From Eutrophocola sp964503965 (GTDB lineage: Bacteria > Pseudomonadota > Gammaproteobacteria > Pseudomonadales > Pseudohongiellaceae): DNA of 64,000 nt. Below the pieces are notes generated by a model. The model ran no database searches. It saw nothing but the letters and a program-made list of their open reading frames with translations, and was not told the DNA's origin. The position numbers and the translations under genes were made by a program. The DNA is taken from positions 1-64,000 of the forward strand of contig CAZDCK010000012.1 in NCBI GenBank assembly GCA_964503965.1, read 5' to 3'. The first letter of the stretch is position 1; each line of letters starts with the position of its first letter. Positions 18,483 to 28,553 of the stretch are shown here, in pieces.

Positions 18483-19211
18483 CTATCGCCCACCATCAAC
18501 ATGCAGTACCTGTCCCGTCACATAACTTCCTTTCTCAATAAGAAAACAGACCGTATTGGCGATATCTTCCGGGGCACCGATTCGCTTCATGAAACTTTTG
18601 TTGATGATGGCCTGCTGTGCTTCTTCAGACAGTGTATTGTCTCCGGATGGCCAAAGTATGGCGCCGGGGGCAATGGCATTAACACGTACATGTGGTGCCA
18701 GATCCCGAGCCAGGGTGCGGGTCATGCCTTCCAGTGCGGCTTTGGCCATGGTGTAGATCGGATGTTTACGCAGACCTCTTCCGGCATAAAGATCAGAGAT
18801 ATTGATGATGCAGCCTTGCTGCTGCTTTAAGGCGTCGGCAACACCTTGGCTAAGAAACAGGGGAGCTTTGGCATTGCTTGCAAACAGCGTATCCCAGTCA
18901 TCCTCTGTCACATTATCCAGCGGTGTTGGATAAAAAGCAGAGGCATTGTTCACCAGGACATCGAGCCTGCTCCATTCAGAGACAGCCTTTTTTCCGAGAT
19001 CAATAACGGCCTGTGTATCGGAAAGCTCCGCTTGCAGGACAATAGCCGAATCCGGCCGTTGTGCATTCAGGCTATCAGCAAGGCTGTTACCTGCCCCCAG
19101 GGAGTGATTACAGTGGATAATAATATTATATCCCTGGCCATGGAGCTGACGGGCAGTTTTAGCGCCAAGCCGAACTGCAGCCCCTGTAATGAGTGCGACC
19201 GGGGCGCTCAA
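18483..19211 (-). CDS. folM: pteridine reductase-type short-chain dehydrogenase
   Basis: A 242-residue SDR. The glycine motif is TGAAVRLG (TGX3RXG, typical of pteridine reductases/FolM rather than FabG). The NNAS motif is at about residue 88, the catalytic Tyr-x-x-x-Lys is YTMAK, and the C-terminus reads GSYVTGQVLHVDGG. These enzymes reduce dihydropterins/dihydrofolate with NADPH. Proximity to folB and folK (opposite strand) fits a folate or tetrahydromonapterin role. Its start overlaps the cca stop by 4 bp. Confidence 0.85.
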   Translation of the reverse strand: MSAPVALITGAAVRLGAKTARQLHGQGYNIIIHCNHSLGAGNSLADSLNAQRPDSAIVLQAELSDTQAVIDLGKKAVSEWSRLDVLVNNASAFYPTPLDNVTEDDWDTLFASNAKAPLFLSQGVADALKQQQGCIINISDLYAGRGLRKHPIYTMAKAALEGMTRTLARDLAPHVRVNAIAPGAILWPSGDNTLSEEAQQAIINKSFMKRIGAPEDIANTVCFLIEKGSYVTGQVLHVDGGR

Positions 19212-20431
19212 GGTGAATTCGCCCAGACATTGATCAATGCCAGTCTGCGTTGATGAACCTGTTTGCCGATATCTGCATCCCGGTAGCCCTGGGCAATGAT
19301 TTCGTCGGTATTGACTTTACGACATGCCTCCAGGGCCTTACGTAATATTGATGCCTGGGGATAAGGATTTTCTTCCAGGCCAAGTCGCCCTCGTGCATCG
19401 GCTTCACAGGCAAGCAAAAACTTTTCAAAACGCTCAGGCTTGCGAAAAGCATCGGTTTTTTCAAGTGTTTCAAGCAGTTCGGCGGGTTCATGACTGCGAG
19501 CCTGGTGGCAGCGGGTGTGGTACAGGCTTACCATTTTTGCCAGGTCCCTGTATTCATTGGGTGCCTTGATGCGTTTGCATGCCGTATTGATCAGGTTGAC
19601 GCCAAGTGCTTCGTGACCGCGAAAACTGGGACGCTGTTCTATCGGGACAGCTCCCTTACCTACATCATGCATGAGGGCAGCAAAGCGCACGACAGGATCA
19701 TTTGTGAGTTTCGCTGCCAACTCCAGCACCATGAAAGTGTGTATGCCGGTATCGATTTCAGGATGGTATTTTTTCGGTTGTGCTACACCGAAAAGATTGT
19801 CGACTTCCGGCAGCAGGTCTTTCAATCCACCGCAATCACGCAGCACCCTGAAATAGACCTGGGGTGATTTTTCCTTAAGGGCAATACCGGTTTCTGTCCA
19901 TACGCGTTCACTCACCAGGGCACTGAGTTCCCCGGAGGTACTGATGGCCTGCATCAGATCCATGGTTTCTCCGGCAATGGTAAAACCCAGGTGATGATAA
20001 CGGGCGGCGAAGCGGGCTACGCGCAACACACGCAATGGATCTTCGACGAAGGCGGGAGACACATGCCGCAGAATCCTGTTGTTGATGTCCCGGCGTCCCT
20101 TGAAGGGATCAATGATCTGTCCCTGGTCATCCTCGGCCATGGCATTGATGGTAAGGTCCCGGCGCATGAGATCCTCTTCCAGCGTGACATCCCGGTCGGC
20201 GTGAACAATAAAGCCTGTATAGCCTTTGCCGGATTTACGTTCCGTGCGTGCCAGGGCGTACTCTTCCCTGGTCTCTGGATGCAGGAAAACAGGGAAGTCC
20301 TTGCCTACCTGCTGGTAACCATTGGACAGCATATCCGGGCCTGTGGCTCCCACAACGACCCAGTCCCGGTCCTTGACCGGGATTCCCAGGAGTTTGTCGC
20401 GGACGGCACCGCCGACCAGGTATGTTTTCAT
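19208..20431 (-). CDS. cca: multifunctional CCA-adding tRNA nucleotidyltransferase
   Basis: A 407-residue class II enzyme of the gammaproteobacterial type. The head has MKTYLVGGAVRDKLLGIPVKDRDWVVVG with catalytic acids in the nucleotidyltransferase fold, then RRDLTINAMAED and DPLRVLRVARFAARY. An HD domain (FAALMHDVGKGAVP) gives phosphatase/phosphodiesterase activity. It adds or repairs the 3' CCA of tRNAs. It lies 6 bp after apaH on the same strand and overlaps folM. Confidence 0.97.
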   Translation of the reverse strand: MKTYLVGGAVRDKLLGIPVKDRDWVVVGATGPDMLSNGYQQVGKDFPVFLHPETREEYALARTERKSGKGYTGFIVHADRDVTLEEDLMRRDLTINAMAEDDQGQIIDPFKGRRDINNRILRHVSPAFVEDPLRVLRVARFAARYHHLGFTIAGETMDLMQAISTSGELSALVSERVWTETGIALKEKSPQVYFRVLRDCGGLKDLLPEVDNLFGVAQPKKYHPEIDTGIHTFMVLELAAKLTNDPVVRFAALMHDVGKGAVPIEQRPSFRGHEALGVNLINTACKRIKAPNEYRDLAKMVSLYHTRCHQARSHEPAELLETLEKTDAFRKPERFEKFLLACEADARGRLGLEENPYPQASILRKALEACRKVNTDEIIAQGYRDADIGKQVHQRRLALINVWANSP

Positions 20432-20437
20432 GGGTTT

Positions 20438-21271
20438 TTACTTGCCGGGATCGAAGGGAACACTGTAGCGCTGCTTGTCTTCGAGGCGCAAGGCCGTCAG
20501 GGTTCTGCCCCAGACACACCCGGTATCCAGTGCATAAACATTTGGCCAGTTGGTTTCCCCTTCCAGGGTGGCCCAGTGTCCAAAGACTATGTTTTTATTT
20601 TCCTTCAACTGCTGATATTCAAACCATGGTCTGAACCCTTCCGGGGCATTTTTGGGGCCTGTCTTGATAGACAGGTTTAGCTGGGTCTCACCATTACAGA
20701 AACGGACCCGGGTCAGGTAATTGGTAATGACACGCAGTCTCTCCCAGCCCTCCAGGCCCTCATGCCAGATATCCGGTTCATCGCCATACATCTTGTTGAG
20801 AAACTTCTCGCATTTATCGCTTTGCAGGACATGCTCGACTTCCGCGGCATAGCGTCTGGCCTGTTTGAAAGACCATCCCGGGGCAATGCCCGCATGCACC
20901 ATGAGGAAAGTCTGAGGTCCCTTCTCTGTATCAAGTTTTTCCAGGTGAAGCATGGATTGCATTCGAAGCCAGTCGCAGAATGCGGGACAGTCCGGGTCAT
21001 CCAGAATGGGCTGCAGGGTGTCTTTCTTGCCATGTTTCTGGGCACCGGTAGCCATGGCAACGAAATGCAGGTCATGATTGCCAAGTACCATGGTAAAGGC
21101 TTTGCCCAATGCCTTGGCTAAACGCAGGGTTTCCAGGGATTTGGGCCCGCGATTGAGCAGGTCACCGACACACCAGAGTCGATCCACTGTGGGATCAAAG
21201 TTAATCTTGTCCAGCAGTCGCATAAGGTGGTCGTAGCAACCCTGGATGTCCCCGACGGCGTATGTTGCCAT
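20438..21271 (-). CDS. apaH: symmetrical bis(5'-nucleosyl)-tetraphosphatase
   Basis: A 277-residue metallophosphoesterase: AVGDIQGCYDHLMRLL, GDLLNRGPKSLETL and LGNHDLHFVA are the three metal-binding motifs. It hydrolyses Ap4A to two ADP and can decap Np4-capped RNAs. Length matches E. coli ApaH (about 280). Start with MATYAVGDIQG fits the family. It follows apaG by 36 bp. Confidence 0.97.
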   Translation of the reverse strand: MATYAVGDIQGCYDHLMRLLDKINFDPTVDRLWCVGDLLNRGPKSLETLRLAKALGKAFTMVLGNHDLHFVAMATGAQKHGKKDTLQPILDDPDCPAFCDWLRMQSMLHLEKLDTEKGPQTFLMVHAGIAPGWSFKQARRYAAEVEHVLQSDKCEKFLNKMYGDEPDIWHEGLEGWERLRVITNYLTRVRFCNGETQLNLSIKTGPKNAPEGFRPWFEYQQLKENKNIVFGHWATLEGETNWPNVYALDTGCVWGRTLTALRLEDKQRYSVPFDPGK

Positions 21272-21307
21272 TGAAAAAGTTCCTGCTACTGCGAGTTTGC
21301 GTTCAGG

Positions 21308-21733
21308 CTAGTGAATCATATTCGGGACAGCGAGCACAAACAGTGGGATTGGTGCATCGAACTGGTCCCCGTCAGCGGTTTCCATGGTATAGGAACCATG
21401 CATATCCCCGATTTCCGTGCCGATGATGGTGCCACTGGAATATTCGAAAGAGTCTCCTGGCTGGATCAGGGGCTGCTGTCCTACAACGCCTTTACCGGAC
21501 ACCTCCTCGACCTTGTTATTCTGATCAGTAATAACCCAGTGCCTGTTTAACAAGCGCACGGATTCTGGCCTGTTGTTGGTTATGGTAATGGTGTAGGAAA
21601 ACGCATACGAGTTTTGTGCAGGGTCCGACTGCATCTCCAGGTAGCGCGTGCGGGTGTTGATGTTGATTCCGCTGTTGTCGTTTTCTGTGCTCACAATATG
21701 GTTCACGCCCTGTGCTTGTTCATGGTCAGTCAT
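21308..21733 (-). CDS. apaG: ApaG (Co2+/Mg2+ efflux-associated) protein
   Basis: A 141-residue FN3-like protein with the ApaG pattern: YAFSYTITITNNRPESVRLLNRHWVITD, VVGQQPLIQPGDSFEYSSG and MHGSYTME. It is about 15 residues longer at the N-terminus than E. coli ApaG. The biochemical role is not settled. It sits in the standard order rsmA-apaG-apaH. Confidence 0.95.
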   Translation of the reverse strand: MTDHEQAQGVNHIVSTENDNSGININTRTRYLEMQSDPAQNSYAFSYTITITNNRPESVRLLNRHWVITDQNNKVEEVSGKGVVGQQPLIQPGDSFEYSSGTIIGTEIGDMHGSYTMETADGDQFDAPIPLFVLAVPNMIH

Positions 21734-21835
21734 ATATAAAGTCCAACGGATTATACGTGTCAGTTGATTGAATGGCTGACTCAGGAATGGCTTGAAAGGT
21801 GAATGGCAAGAACCCGGTAGCCGAAATCATTACCG

Positions 21836-22627
21836 TCAGAGTGCGTTGGTAATGGTAACATATTCCGCGAGTGAGAGGGTTTCCGGGCGACGACTGCCAT
21901 CAATGTCCAGCGCTGCTAGGAGGGATTTATCCAGCAGTGGTTTGAGTGTGTTCTGCAGGGTTTTTCGGCGCTGGGAAAACGCGGTCCGAACCACTTTTTC
22001 CAGCAATTTTTCATCGTTTGCCTTCAGGGTCATTTCTTGCCGGGGAGTCAGTCTAACAATGGCTGAATCCACTTTGGGGCGGGGGACAAAGGCATCAGGA
22101 GGCACTTTAAATAGTTTTTTGGCCTCACAGTAGTACTGGGTCATGATGCTGAGCCTGCCATAATTACGGTTGCCTGGTTGAGCCGCTATTCTCTCCACCA
22201 CTTCCAGTTGCAACATAAACAGCATATCCCTGAACAGGTGACGACATTCAAAGAGATGGAAGAGCAGTGGGGTGGAAATGTTATAGGGCAGGTTTCCGAT
22301 CACCCGGTATCGCTGCGCGGGTGCGGGCAGAGAACTGAAATCAAATTTCAGAACATCCGCATTGTGCAGGGAAAAGTTCGGTTTGCTGTCAAAGCGCCAG
22401 CTGAACTCTGCGGCCAGATCGCGATCGATCTCAATGACATCGAGGTGCGCACACTGGTCAATCAACTGGTCTGTCAGGGCTCCCTGTCCTGGGCCTATCT
22501 CGATGAGGTAATCTTCAGCCGACGGATCAAGCGCCTGTATTATCCGGTCAATAATGCCCTGGTCGCTAAGAAAGTTTTGCCCGAACCGCTTCCTGGGCCT
22601 GTGACCCCTGTGTTCGTTGTCAGCCAT
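21836..22627 (-). CDS. rsmA: 16S rRNA adenine(1518/1519)-N6-dimethyltransferase
   Basis: A 263-residue methyltransferase: RPRKRFGQNFLSD at the N-terminus, the SAM motif EIGPGQGALTDQL, and the catalytic NLPYN (IGNLPYNISTPLLFH). It dimethylates two adjacent adenines near the 3' end of 16S rRNA. The ATG at 22627 was preferred over an earlier possible start because it overlaps the pdxA end by 8 bp as is typical and begins just before the conserved region. Confidence 0.97.
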   Translation of the reverse strand: MADNEHRGHRPRKRFGQNFLSDQGIIDRIIQALDPSAEDYLIEIGPGQGALTDQLIDQCAHLDVIEIDRDLAAEFSWRFDSKPNFSLHNADVLKFDFSSLPAPAQRYRVIGNLPYNISTPLLFHLFECRHLFRDMLFMLQLEVVERIAAQPGNRNYGRLSIMTQYYCEAKKLFKVPPDAFVPRPKVDSAIVRLTPRQEMTLKANDEKLLEKVVRTAFSQRRKTLQNTLKPLLDKSLLAALDIDGSRRPETLSLAEYVTITNAL

Positions 22628-23612
22628 GGGGATTCCAGTATGAGGCCATTTCCCTGGCAGCATCTATGGCAGTTACCAGGCTTCCCGTGCTGGCCTTGCC
22701 GGTCCCGGCCAGATCGAGAGCTGTTCCATGATCTACAGAGGTGCGGATAATCGGTAACCCCAGGGTAATGTTGACGGCATTACCAAAGCCCTCGTATTTC
22801 AATACCGGCAGTCCCTGGTCGTGGTACATGGCCAGGACGGCATCGGCAGTGGCCAGGTGTCGGGGGGTGAACAGGGTATCCGCGGGAAGTGGGCCTACCA
22901 GGTGGATGCCATCATGACGACAGGCATCCATCGCCGGAATTATTGTGTCGATTTCCTCCAGGCCCAGGTGACCATCCTCACCTGCATGGGGATTGAGTCC
23001 GGCAACCACAATTTCCGGCTCGGTTATGCCAAATTTCTGCTGCAGATCCCGATGCAGAATGCAGATGACTTTCCTGAGCAGGTCGGGCGTAATAGCTGCC
23101 GGGACTTCAGCCAGGGGTAGGTGCGTTGTGACAAGGGCTACACGTAGTCCCTGTGTTGCCAGCATCATGACGACAGTCTCTGTTTCACACAGGTCCGCCA
23201 GATATTCTGTATGCCCCGAAAAAGAAAAACCGGCCTGGTTGATTATGCTCTTCTGGACCGGTCCTGTGACAAGACCGGAAAACTGCCCCGACAGACAACC
23301 CGATACCGCCTGGTTTAATGTTTCCAGTACAAATGAACTGTTGTTTATGTCGAGAATGCCAGGTCTGGCCGGAGATTTCAGTGTTACCGGCAGAATATTT
23401 ACAGTACCGGGATCGCAGGGACCATCGGACCAGATTGCTATGTTGATGTCTATGCCAAGTAATTCCGCCCGTTCTCTGATCAGTGCCGGGTCAGTCACCA
23501 GCACAATGGGCGTAAGTTCAGCGTGTTCGGCAGCATACTGAATACACAGGTCCGGACCGATTCCGGCGGGTTCGCCGGGAGTGATTGCCAGTGGGGGATG
23601 GGGTTTATTCAA
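22620..23612 (-). CDS. pdxA: 4-hydroxythreonine-4-phosphate dehydrogenase
   Basis: A 330-residue protein with the PdxA motifs ITPGEPAGIGPD, FSGHTEYLAD, GLNPHAGEDGHLG and MYHDQGLPVLKY (metal-binding His/Asp). It makes the 3-carbon amine precursor in DXP-dependent pyridoxal phosphate synthesis. It overlaps surA by 8 bp upstream and rsmA downstream, so surA-pdxA-rsmA form a coupled operon. Confidence 0.97.
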   Translation of the reverse strand: MNKPHPPLAITPGEPAGIGPDLCIQYAAEHAELTPIVLVTDPALIRERAELLGIDINIAIWSDGPCDPGTVNILPVTLKSPARPGILDINNSSFVLETLNQAVSGCLSGQFSGLVTGPVQKSIINQAGFSFSGHTEYLADLCETETVVMMLATQGLRVALVTTHLPLAEVPAAITPDLLRKVICILHRDLQQKFGITEPEIVVAGLNPHAGEDGHLGLEEIDTIIPAMDACRHDGIHLVGPLPADTLFTPRHLATADAVLAMYHDQGLPVLKYEGFGNAVNITLGLPIIRTSVDHGTALDLAGTGKASTGSLVTAIDAAREMASYWNPHG

Positions 23613-24903
23613 AGTCTATCTTGATGTCGATATAGGCAGTATCGCGAAGTTCGGTCAGCCAGTTTTCCAGTTCGTTCTCGAATTTTCGCTGACGCAGAAT
23701 CTGTTCTGCCTGGTAGCGCATGTTTTCTTCTGTCATATCTTCCAGCCGTGTTTCCAGGCGTTCGATAATATGCCAGCCGTCTGTTAGGCGCACCGGCTCG
23801 GACATTTCACCGTCTTCAAGATTCTGGACAACCGCAAGAAATTCCGGGGGAAACTGGCCAAAGGTGATCCAGTCCAGGTCACCGCCGGCAACGATAGAAG
23901 TTTCATCATCCGTTTCCTGCCGGGCAATATCCCCAAGATCATCACCGTCCTGAATGCGTTGGTAAAGGTCATTGATGAGGTCCTCAGCCTGCGCCTCTGT
24001 GCGGATTTCGTTTGGTTCTATGAGGATGTGGCGGACATGGAACTGCTCTATTTCCAGGGTAGCGCCACCACGCAGGTCGGTCACCTGGATGATATGCCAG
24101 CCACTGGGACTGCTGAATGGTTCGCTGATTTCACCCAGGACCATGTTCGGTACCACGTCCCGGAACACCTGTGGCAGGTCTTCCACTTTCCTGAACCCCA
24201 GGTCACTGCCTCGCACAGGTATGCCGCTGACCTGGCCAGCATTAATGAACTGGTAGATTTCTACACCATCGACAAGCTGCTGGTAAATCAGATTGGCAAG
24301 TTCATCACGCCTGGCCTGGTCCGGGCCATCTGTTCGTTCTATCAGAATCTGGGCTACCCGGTATTCCGGTGCGATATCTGCCTGGCCTGTTTCCGAGCGC
24401 AGAAAGTTTTCCACTTCCTGTCGGGTAATATCTATACGGCCGTTTACAGCACCTGTCTGAAACTGCTGGAGAATGATGTCCTTGCGCAACTGCTGACGGG
24501 TCTGGGCGTATATACCCTGGTTTTCCAATACCTGGCGGAACTGGTCGAAACTCATGTTGTTCTGCTGGGCTATGACATTCATGGCCTGGTTAAGCTGGTT
24601 GTCATCAACCCGAACACCAGCGCGGGTAGCCATCTGCATCTGCAGGTTTTCTATGATGAGCTGGTCGAGAAGCTGCTGCTTTAATTCCGCTGGATCCGGG
24701 CGTGGGCCCTGGACATTGGCCAGTTGCTGTTCAATCTGGGCCCAGCGCATATCAAATTCTGACTGCAGCACCACGTCATCGTCAGCGATGACAATAATTT
24801 TGTCCAGGGACTCTACTTCCTGTGCCTGCACACTGGCAGACAACACCAGGAGCAGCGCAAGTCCTGTTTTACCCATGAGTGTTGCTGAAAACTTACTGAC
24901 CAT
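23605..24903 (-). CDS. surA: periplasmic chaperone and peptidyl-prolyl isomerase SurA
   Basis: A 432-residue protein from ATG 24903 with a signal peptide (ALLLVLSASVQAQ). The N-terminal chaperone domain is followed by two parvulin (PPIC) domains, each with the pattern GGDLDW/GSDLGF and GWHIIQVTD or GWHIIERLE. It escorts outer-membrane proteins, including LptD encoded just upstream, across the periplasm. The chosen start overlaps the lptD 3' end by 11 bp; longer starts would intrude further. Confidence 0.97.
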   Translation of the reverse strand: MVSKFSATLMGKTGLALLLVLSASVQAQEVESLDKIIVIADDDVVLQSEFDMRWAQIEQQLANVQGPRPDPAELKQQLLDQLIIENLQMQMATRAGVRVDDNQLNQAMNVIAQQNNMSFDQFRQVLENQGIYAQTRQQLRKDIILQQFQTGAVNGRIDITRQEVENFLRSETGQADIAPEYRVAQILIERTDGPDQARRDELANLIYQQLVDGVEIYQFINAGQVSGIPVRGSDLGFRKVEDLPQVFRDVVPNMVLGEISEPFSSPSGWHIIQVTDLRGGATLEIEQFHVRHILIEPNEIRTEAQAEDLINDLYQRIQDGDDLGDIARQETDDETSIVAGGDLDWITFGQFPPEFLAVVQNLEDGEMSEPVRLTDGWHIIERLETRLEDMTEENMRYQAEQILRQRKFENELENWLTELRDTAYIDIKIDFE

Positions 24904-27328
24904 ATTCTCTATCTCTGTAACCGCTGATACCGTTGTTGAGAATTCCACTAACGTTACCACCTATGACGCTGCCCAGGCCTTTTAGTTCAAACTGGAGGAA
25001 CACCCCAGTATTATCATCCACATTGCCATAGAAGAGTGCGTCGTTATCTATCCACTGTCGGGCAATCACCCTGACGCTGTAGCAGCAGTTGTCGTATTCC
25101 AGTCCGGCAATGGTTTCCAGGTTGCGACTGTTGGCATGATCGTAATTCCAGCGCCCAATGACTCCCCAGTTCCCGGTAAGAGGCCACACCGCTGAGATGT
25201 CTGTCTGCTTGATGCGCCGATCAATACCTGAGGCCGTGAAAGGGTTGTTTGAAACATCACGGAATCGGTAGCTGAAATTGAGGATGTGATTTATATCAGA
25301 TTGGTATCTGAATTGAAAATTGCCTACCTGCAGGTTGTCTTCATCCGTGTCCCATTCCACATACGAATTGATGCGCCAGTTGTCGTTAAACTGATAAGTG
25401 AATTCACTGGCGACTGCTGAACCACTGGTCAACTGGGCAGAGCCAATACGATTGTTGAGAGTTACTCGTCTGTCCTCAAAATACCGGATCTGGCCGATGC
25501 TGGCACTGGCCTTTTCCTGGCCGCGGTGGTTCAGGAAACGGGTGGTAAGTGCTAGCGTCACCTGGTTGGTATCTCCAACGCGGTCCTTGCCGCTAAAGCG
25601 GTCTTCCCGAAACAGCTGGTTAAAGCTGAATGTCATGTTGGAGCTGTCGAAGACCGGAATATCACTCTGGTCTTCATATTCACTGTACAGGTAGTAAAGC
25701 CGTGGCTCGAGTGTCTGGACCAGGTCCTGCCCACGGAATTCCAGATCCCTGTCAAAGATAAGCCCGCTGTCCAGGCTGCCAACAAATATGCCCCTGGAAG
25801 GGTCTTCAGTGAAGACGTTGCTCGGGTCGTCCAGGGTATAGCTGGCATACTTGTACTTGGCTTCAGGTGTTATGAAAGCCCCGGGGCTGGACCAAGGGAA
25901 GCTGATTTCCGGCTGGATTGAAAGACGTTGCCCGGTTACCAGGGCACCATTTCTCAACTGGGCTGCTGTGAGATCATTCGCATCCAGGTCTCGGTCGAAA
26001 CGTACATATTCGCTGCGGATTCCATATTCAAACCCCAGTTCATTGCTGAAATTACCGTCCAGATTGATCTTGGGAAGGCGTTCGTAGGGTTGTCGGTTGT
26101 CGGGTATGGTGGGATCGATGATCTGGTAGCTCAGGGCCTGTATGCGAAAACGCCAGTCATCATTTCTGTACTGTAACCCTCCCTGTCGATACAGAAAGCT
26201 TCTGGTCGTGGTGTCAAGCCCGGTATTGCCCAGGTCCTGGAAATAGTCGTCATCGCTGACGGCGGAATAATCCACCAATGCGGTCCAGTCCCTGGTCAGG
26301 CGACTGGCGTGGTCGATATTGACCTGCCAGCGATCGGCGACTGGCGGAGATTCGGGATCCGGGAGCAGAAGCTCAGCTGGATCGTACAGATTATCATCCG
26401 GCAGGTAGTTAAACTGAATGCTGTTGAGTGAACGCTGTCCCCGGTGACGTCCTTCGAGTCCGAGCATGACACCGCGATCTGTCATTACCCTGGGGTAAAG
26501 AGTGGCATCGTAGTTCGGGGCCAGATTGAAATAGAATGGTGTCTGTATATCGAGACCTCCATCCCGGGTGGAGCCGATGGTCGAGGCCAGAAAGCCGGTT
26601 GCACGGTCATCATTGATAGGAAAGGTGATGACAGGCAGGTAGAGCACCGGAACTCCGCCCAGACGTAGTTTGACATCCCTTGCTATGCCCCGGCCGGAGG
26701 CCTGGTTCAATGTGATGGAATTACCTTCCATAACCCATGAATTGTTGCCAGGCTCGCAGCGTGTATACAGACCATTGTCGATGGTAATTATGCCGTCTGT
26801 ATCGGTATAGATGATGACGTCAGCCGAACCGCGCACGTTTTCTTCATGCAGTACATAGCTGGCATTATTCAGCGTACTGGTTTGACGTGCGTTTTCAATA
26901 ATGCCATCGCTGCCAGTGAGCAGCATACCGGTCTGGCGTATCCGGATGTTTCCTGACACCCCGGCATTACCGTTACCGGTATCATAGGTACCTGAATCTG
27001 CGCGGATATAAACATCCTCCTGGCGAATTTCAATATTCCCCTCCAGGGTAACCCTGTCATTTTCCGTGGCACTCAGGGAATCTGCCGTCAGGTTCGCAGA
27101 ACCGGCATCTCCCCTGACAGATGGCAGCTTCGGTTCCACATACATGCCGCAGCAATTGTCAGGCAGTAGTGCCTGTTGCTCGGGACTGAGATCATCAAAA
27201 CTTATCCAATCAATATCACTGGCCTGCTGGTAAAGTGAAGGCTGGGCCTGCACAGCAGCGCTGCTCGCCAGGATGATTGATAACAGCAGGTGTTTGGTTG
27301 AGAAAGGTGGAGTGGACCTGGGGATCAC
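24893..27328 (-). CDS. lptD: LPS-assembly outer membrane protein LptD
   Basis: An 811-residue outer-membrane protein with signal peptide (LLLSIILASSAAVQAQ). The N-terminal OstA/LptA-like beta-taco domain (LTADSLSATENDRVTLEGNIEI) precedes a 26-strand type barrel. The cysteine pairs that form the essential interdomain disulfides are seen as DNCCGM near residue 58 and YDNCCYSV near the C-terminus. It inserts LPS into the outer leaflet with LptE. The start is divergent from amgK. Confidence 0.97.
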   Translation of the reverse strand: MIPRSTPPFSTKHLLLSIILASSAAVQAQPSLYQQASDIDWISFDDLSPEQQALLPDNCCGMYVEPKLPSVRGDAGSANLTADSLSATENDRVTLEGNIEIRQEDVYIRADSGTYDTGNGNAGVSGNIRIRQTGMLLTGSDGIIENARQTSTLNNASYVLHEENVRGSADVIIYTDTDGIITIDNGLYTRCEPGNNSWVMEGNSITLNQASGRGIARDVKLRLGGVPVLYLPVITFPINDDRATGFLASTIGSTRDGGLDIQTPFYFNLAPNYDATLYPRVMTDRGVMLGLEGRHRGQRSLNSIQFNYLPDDNLYDPAELLLPDPESPPVADRWQVNIDHASRLTRDWTALVDYSAVSDDDYFQDLGNTGLDTTTRSFLYRQGGLQYRNDDWRFRIQALSYQIIDPTIPDNRQPYERLPKINLDGNFSNELGFEYGIRSEYVRFDRDLDANDLTAAQLRNGALVTGQRLSIQPEISFPWSSPGAFITPEAKYKYASYTLDDPSNVFTEDPSRGIFVGSLDSGLIFDRDLEFRGQDLVQTLEPRLYYLYSEYEDQSDIPVFDSSNMTFSFNQLFREDRFSGKDRVGDTNQVTLALTTRFLNHRGQEKASASIGQIRYFEDRRVTLNNRIGSAQLTSGSAVASEFTYQFNDNWRINSYVEWDTDEDNLQVGNFQFRYQSDINHILNFSYRFRDVSNNPFTASGIDRRIKQTDISAVWPLTGNWGVIGRWNYDHANSRNLETIAGLEYDNCCYSVRVIARQWIDNDALFYGNVDDNTGVFLQFELKGLGSVIGGNVSGILNNGISGYRDREYGQ

Positions 27329-27437
27329 TTCTCAATTCCCCTGTGTGTAGGCATAATGCTGAACATCGAAGGATTCTAGTTTTTATGGCCCGGCTAAACA
27401 AGTTACACAACGTGTGGAGCCAGGATCGTTTCCCTGT

Positions 27438-28553
27438 ATGAGCCAATCTGAGAATACAAAGGCAAATTTGCAAAAGCGTCAGGAAGAGCTCCAGCACTGG
27501 TTCAGGGAAATTTTACCAAGCCTTGATGCCGGTGGCACTGAAAACAATGAATCAGTTGACGCTGTTACCCTTGAGCCCTTAAGCGGAGATGCCAGTTTCC
27601 GCCGCTATTTTACCGCACGGTACAACAAACAGACCTACGTCCTGGTTGATGCACCCCCTGACAAGGAAGATGCGAGGACATTTGTCCAGGTTGCGGGAGA
27701 ATTCCTTAAGGCCGGTGTGAACATACCCAAAGTATTTGATGCCAACTATGAAAGTGGATTTCTATGCCTGTCCTTCCTTGGAGATACCCTGCTTTGGCAG
27801 CAGCTCGATACACTGAAATCGGAAAATCGTCTGTCTGAAGTCAACAAGGTGTATACCAATGCGTTTGAGATCCTGTTAAAAATCCAGGGCATTCGTGAAG
27901 GTTCTGATATTCTCCTGCCTCCCTATGATGGTGTGCTGCTGATCACTGAGCTTGAATTGTTCAGGGAGTGGTTCTGTCAGGGCATCATGGGGCTGGAATT
28001 GACCCGGGACGATAATGCGCTTCTGGATGATTTTTTCGGGGTGCTGGTGGATACGGCCCTTGGTCAGCCACAGGTGTGTGTGCACCGGGATTATCATTCA
28101 CGCAACCTGATGGTTAATGAACAGGGTGACCATGGTGTGCTGGATTTTCAGGATGCGGTGATTGGCCCGGTTACCTATGACCTGGTCTCCCTGATCAAGG
28201 ATTGCTACATCAATTGGCCCAAGGCAATGATACGGGAATGGGCCCTGCAATATGCCAATATGGCACAGACAGCCGGCATAATTAATGGTTTTGAAAATCA
28301 GCAGTATCTCCTGGAATTTGACCTGATGGGGGTGCAGAGACACCTGAAGGCCGCTGGTATTTTTTCCAGGTTGTACCTGCGTGATGGTAAACCGGGTTAT
28401 CTCGGTGATATTCCGCGAACCCTGGCCTATATCAAAGAGGTGCTGGGGGACTATCCGCAGATGTATGAAATTGGGCACTGGCTGGAGAAGCGGGTTTACC
28501 CGATGTTATGGACCCGTCTACGTTCCATAGAGAACGGGAGCCGTAATCTGTGA
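27438..28553 (+). CDS. amgK: N-acetylmuramate/N-acetylglucosamine kinase
   Basis: A 371-residue kinase of the aminoglycoside phosphotransferase fold. The Brenner motif VHRDYHSRNLM and the DFQDA metal-binding motif (GVLDFQDAVIGP) are clear, as is SGDASFRRYF at the N-terminus. With MurU next door, it fits AmgK, the first enzyme of the Pseudomonas-type shortcut that recycles MurNAc to UDP-MurNAc. ATG 27438 is preferred to an in-frame alternative 24 bp earlier because it begins just before the helical start. It overlaps murU by 4 bp. Confidence 0.9.
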   Translation: MSQSENTKANLQKRQEELQHWFREILPSLDAGGTENNESVDAVTLEPLSGDASFRRYFTARYNKQTYVLVDAPPDKEDARTFVQVAGEFLKAGVNIPKVFDANYESGFLCLSFLGDTLLWQQLDTLKSENRLSEVNKVYTNAFEILLKIQGIREGSDILLPPYDGVLLITELELFREWFCQGIMGLELTRDDNALLDDFFGVLVDTALGQPQVCVHRDYHSRNLMVNEQGDHGVLDFQDAVIGPVTYDLVSLIKDCYINWPKAMIREWALQYANMAQTAGIINGFENQQYLLEFDLMGVQRHLKAAGIFSRLYLRDGKPGYLGDIPRTLAYIKEVLGDYPQMYEIGHWLEKRVYPMLWTRLRSIENGSRNL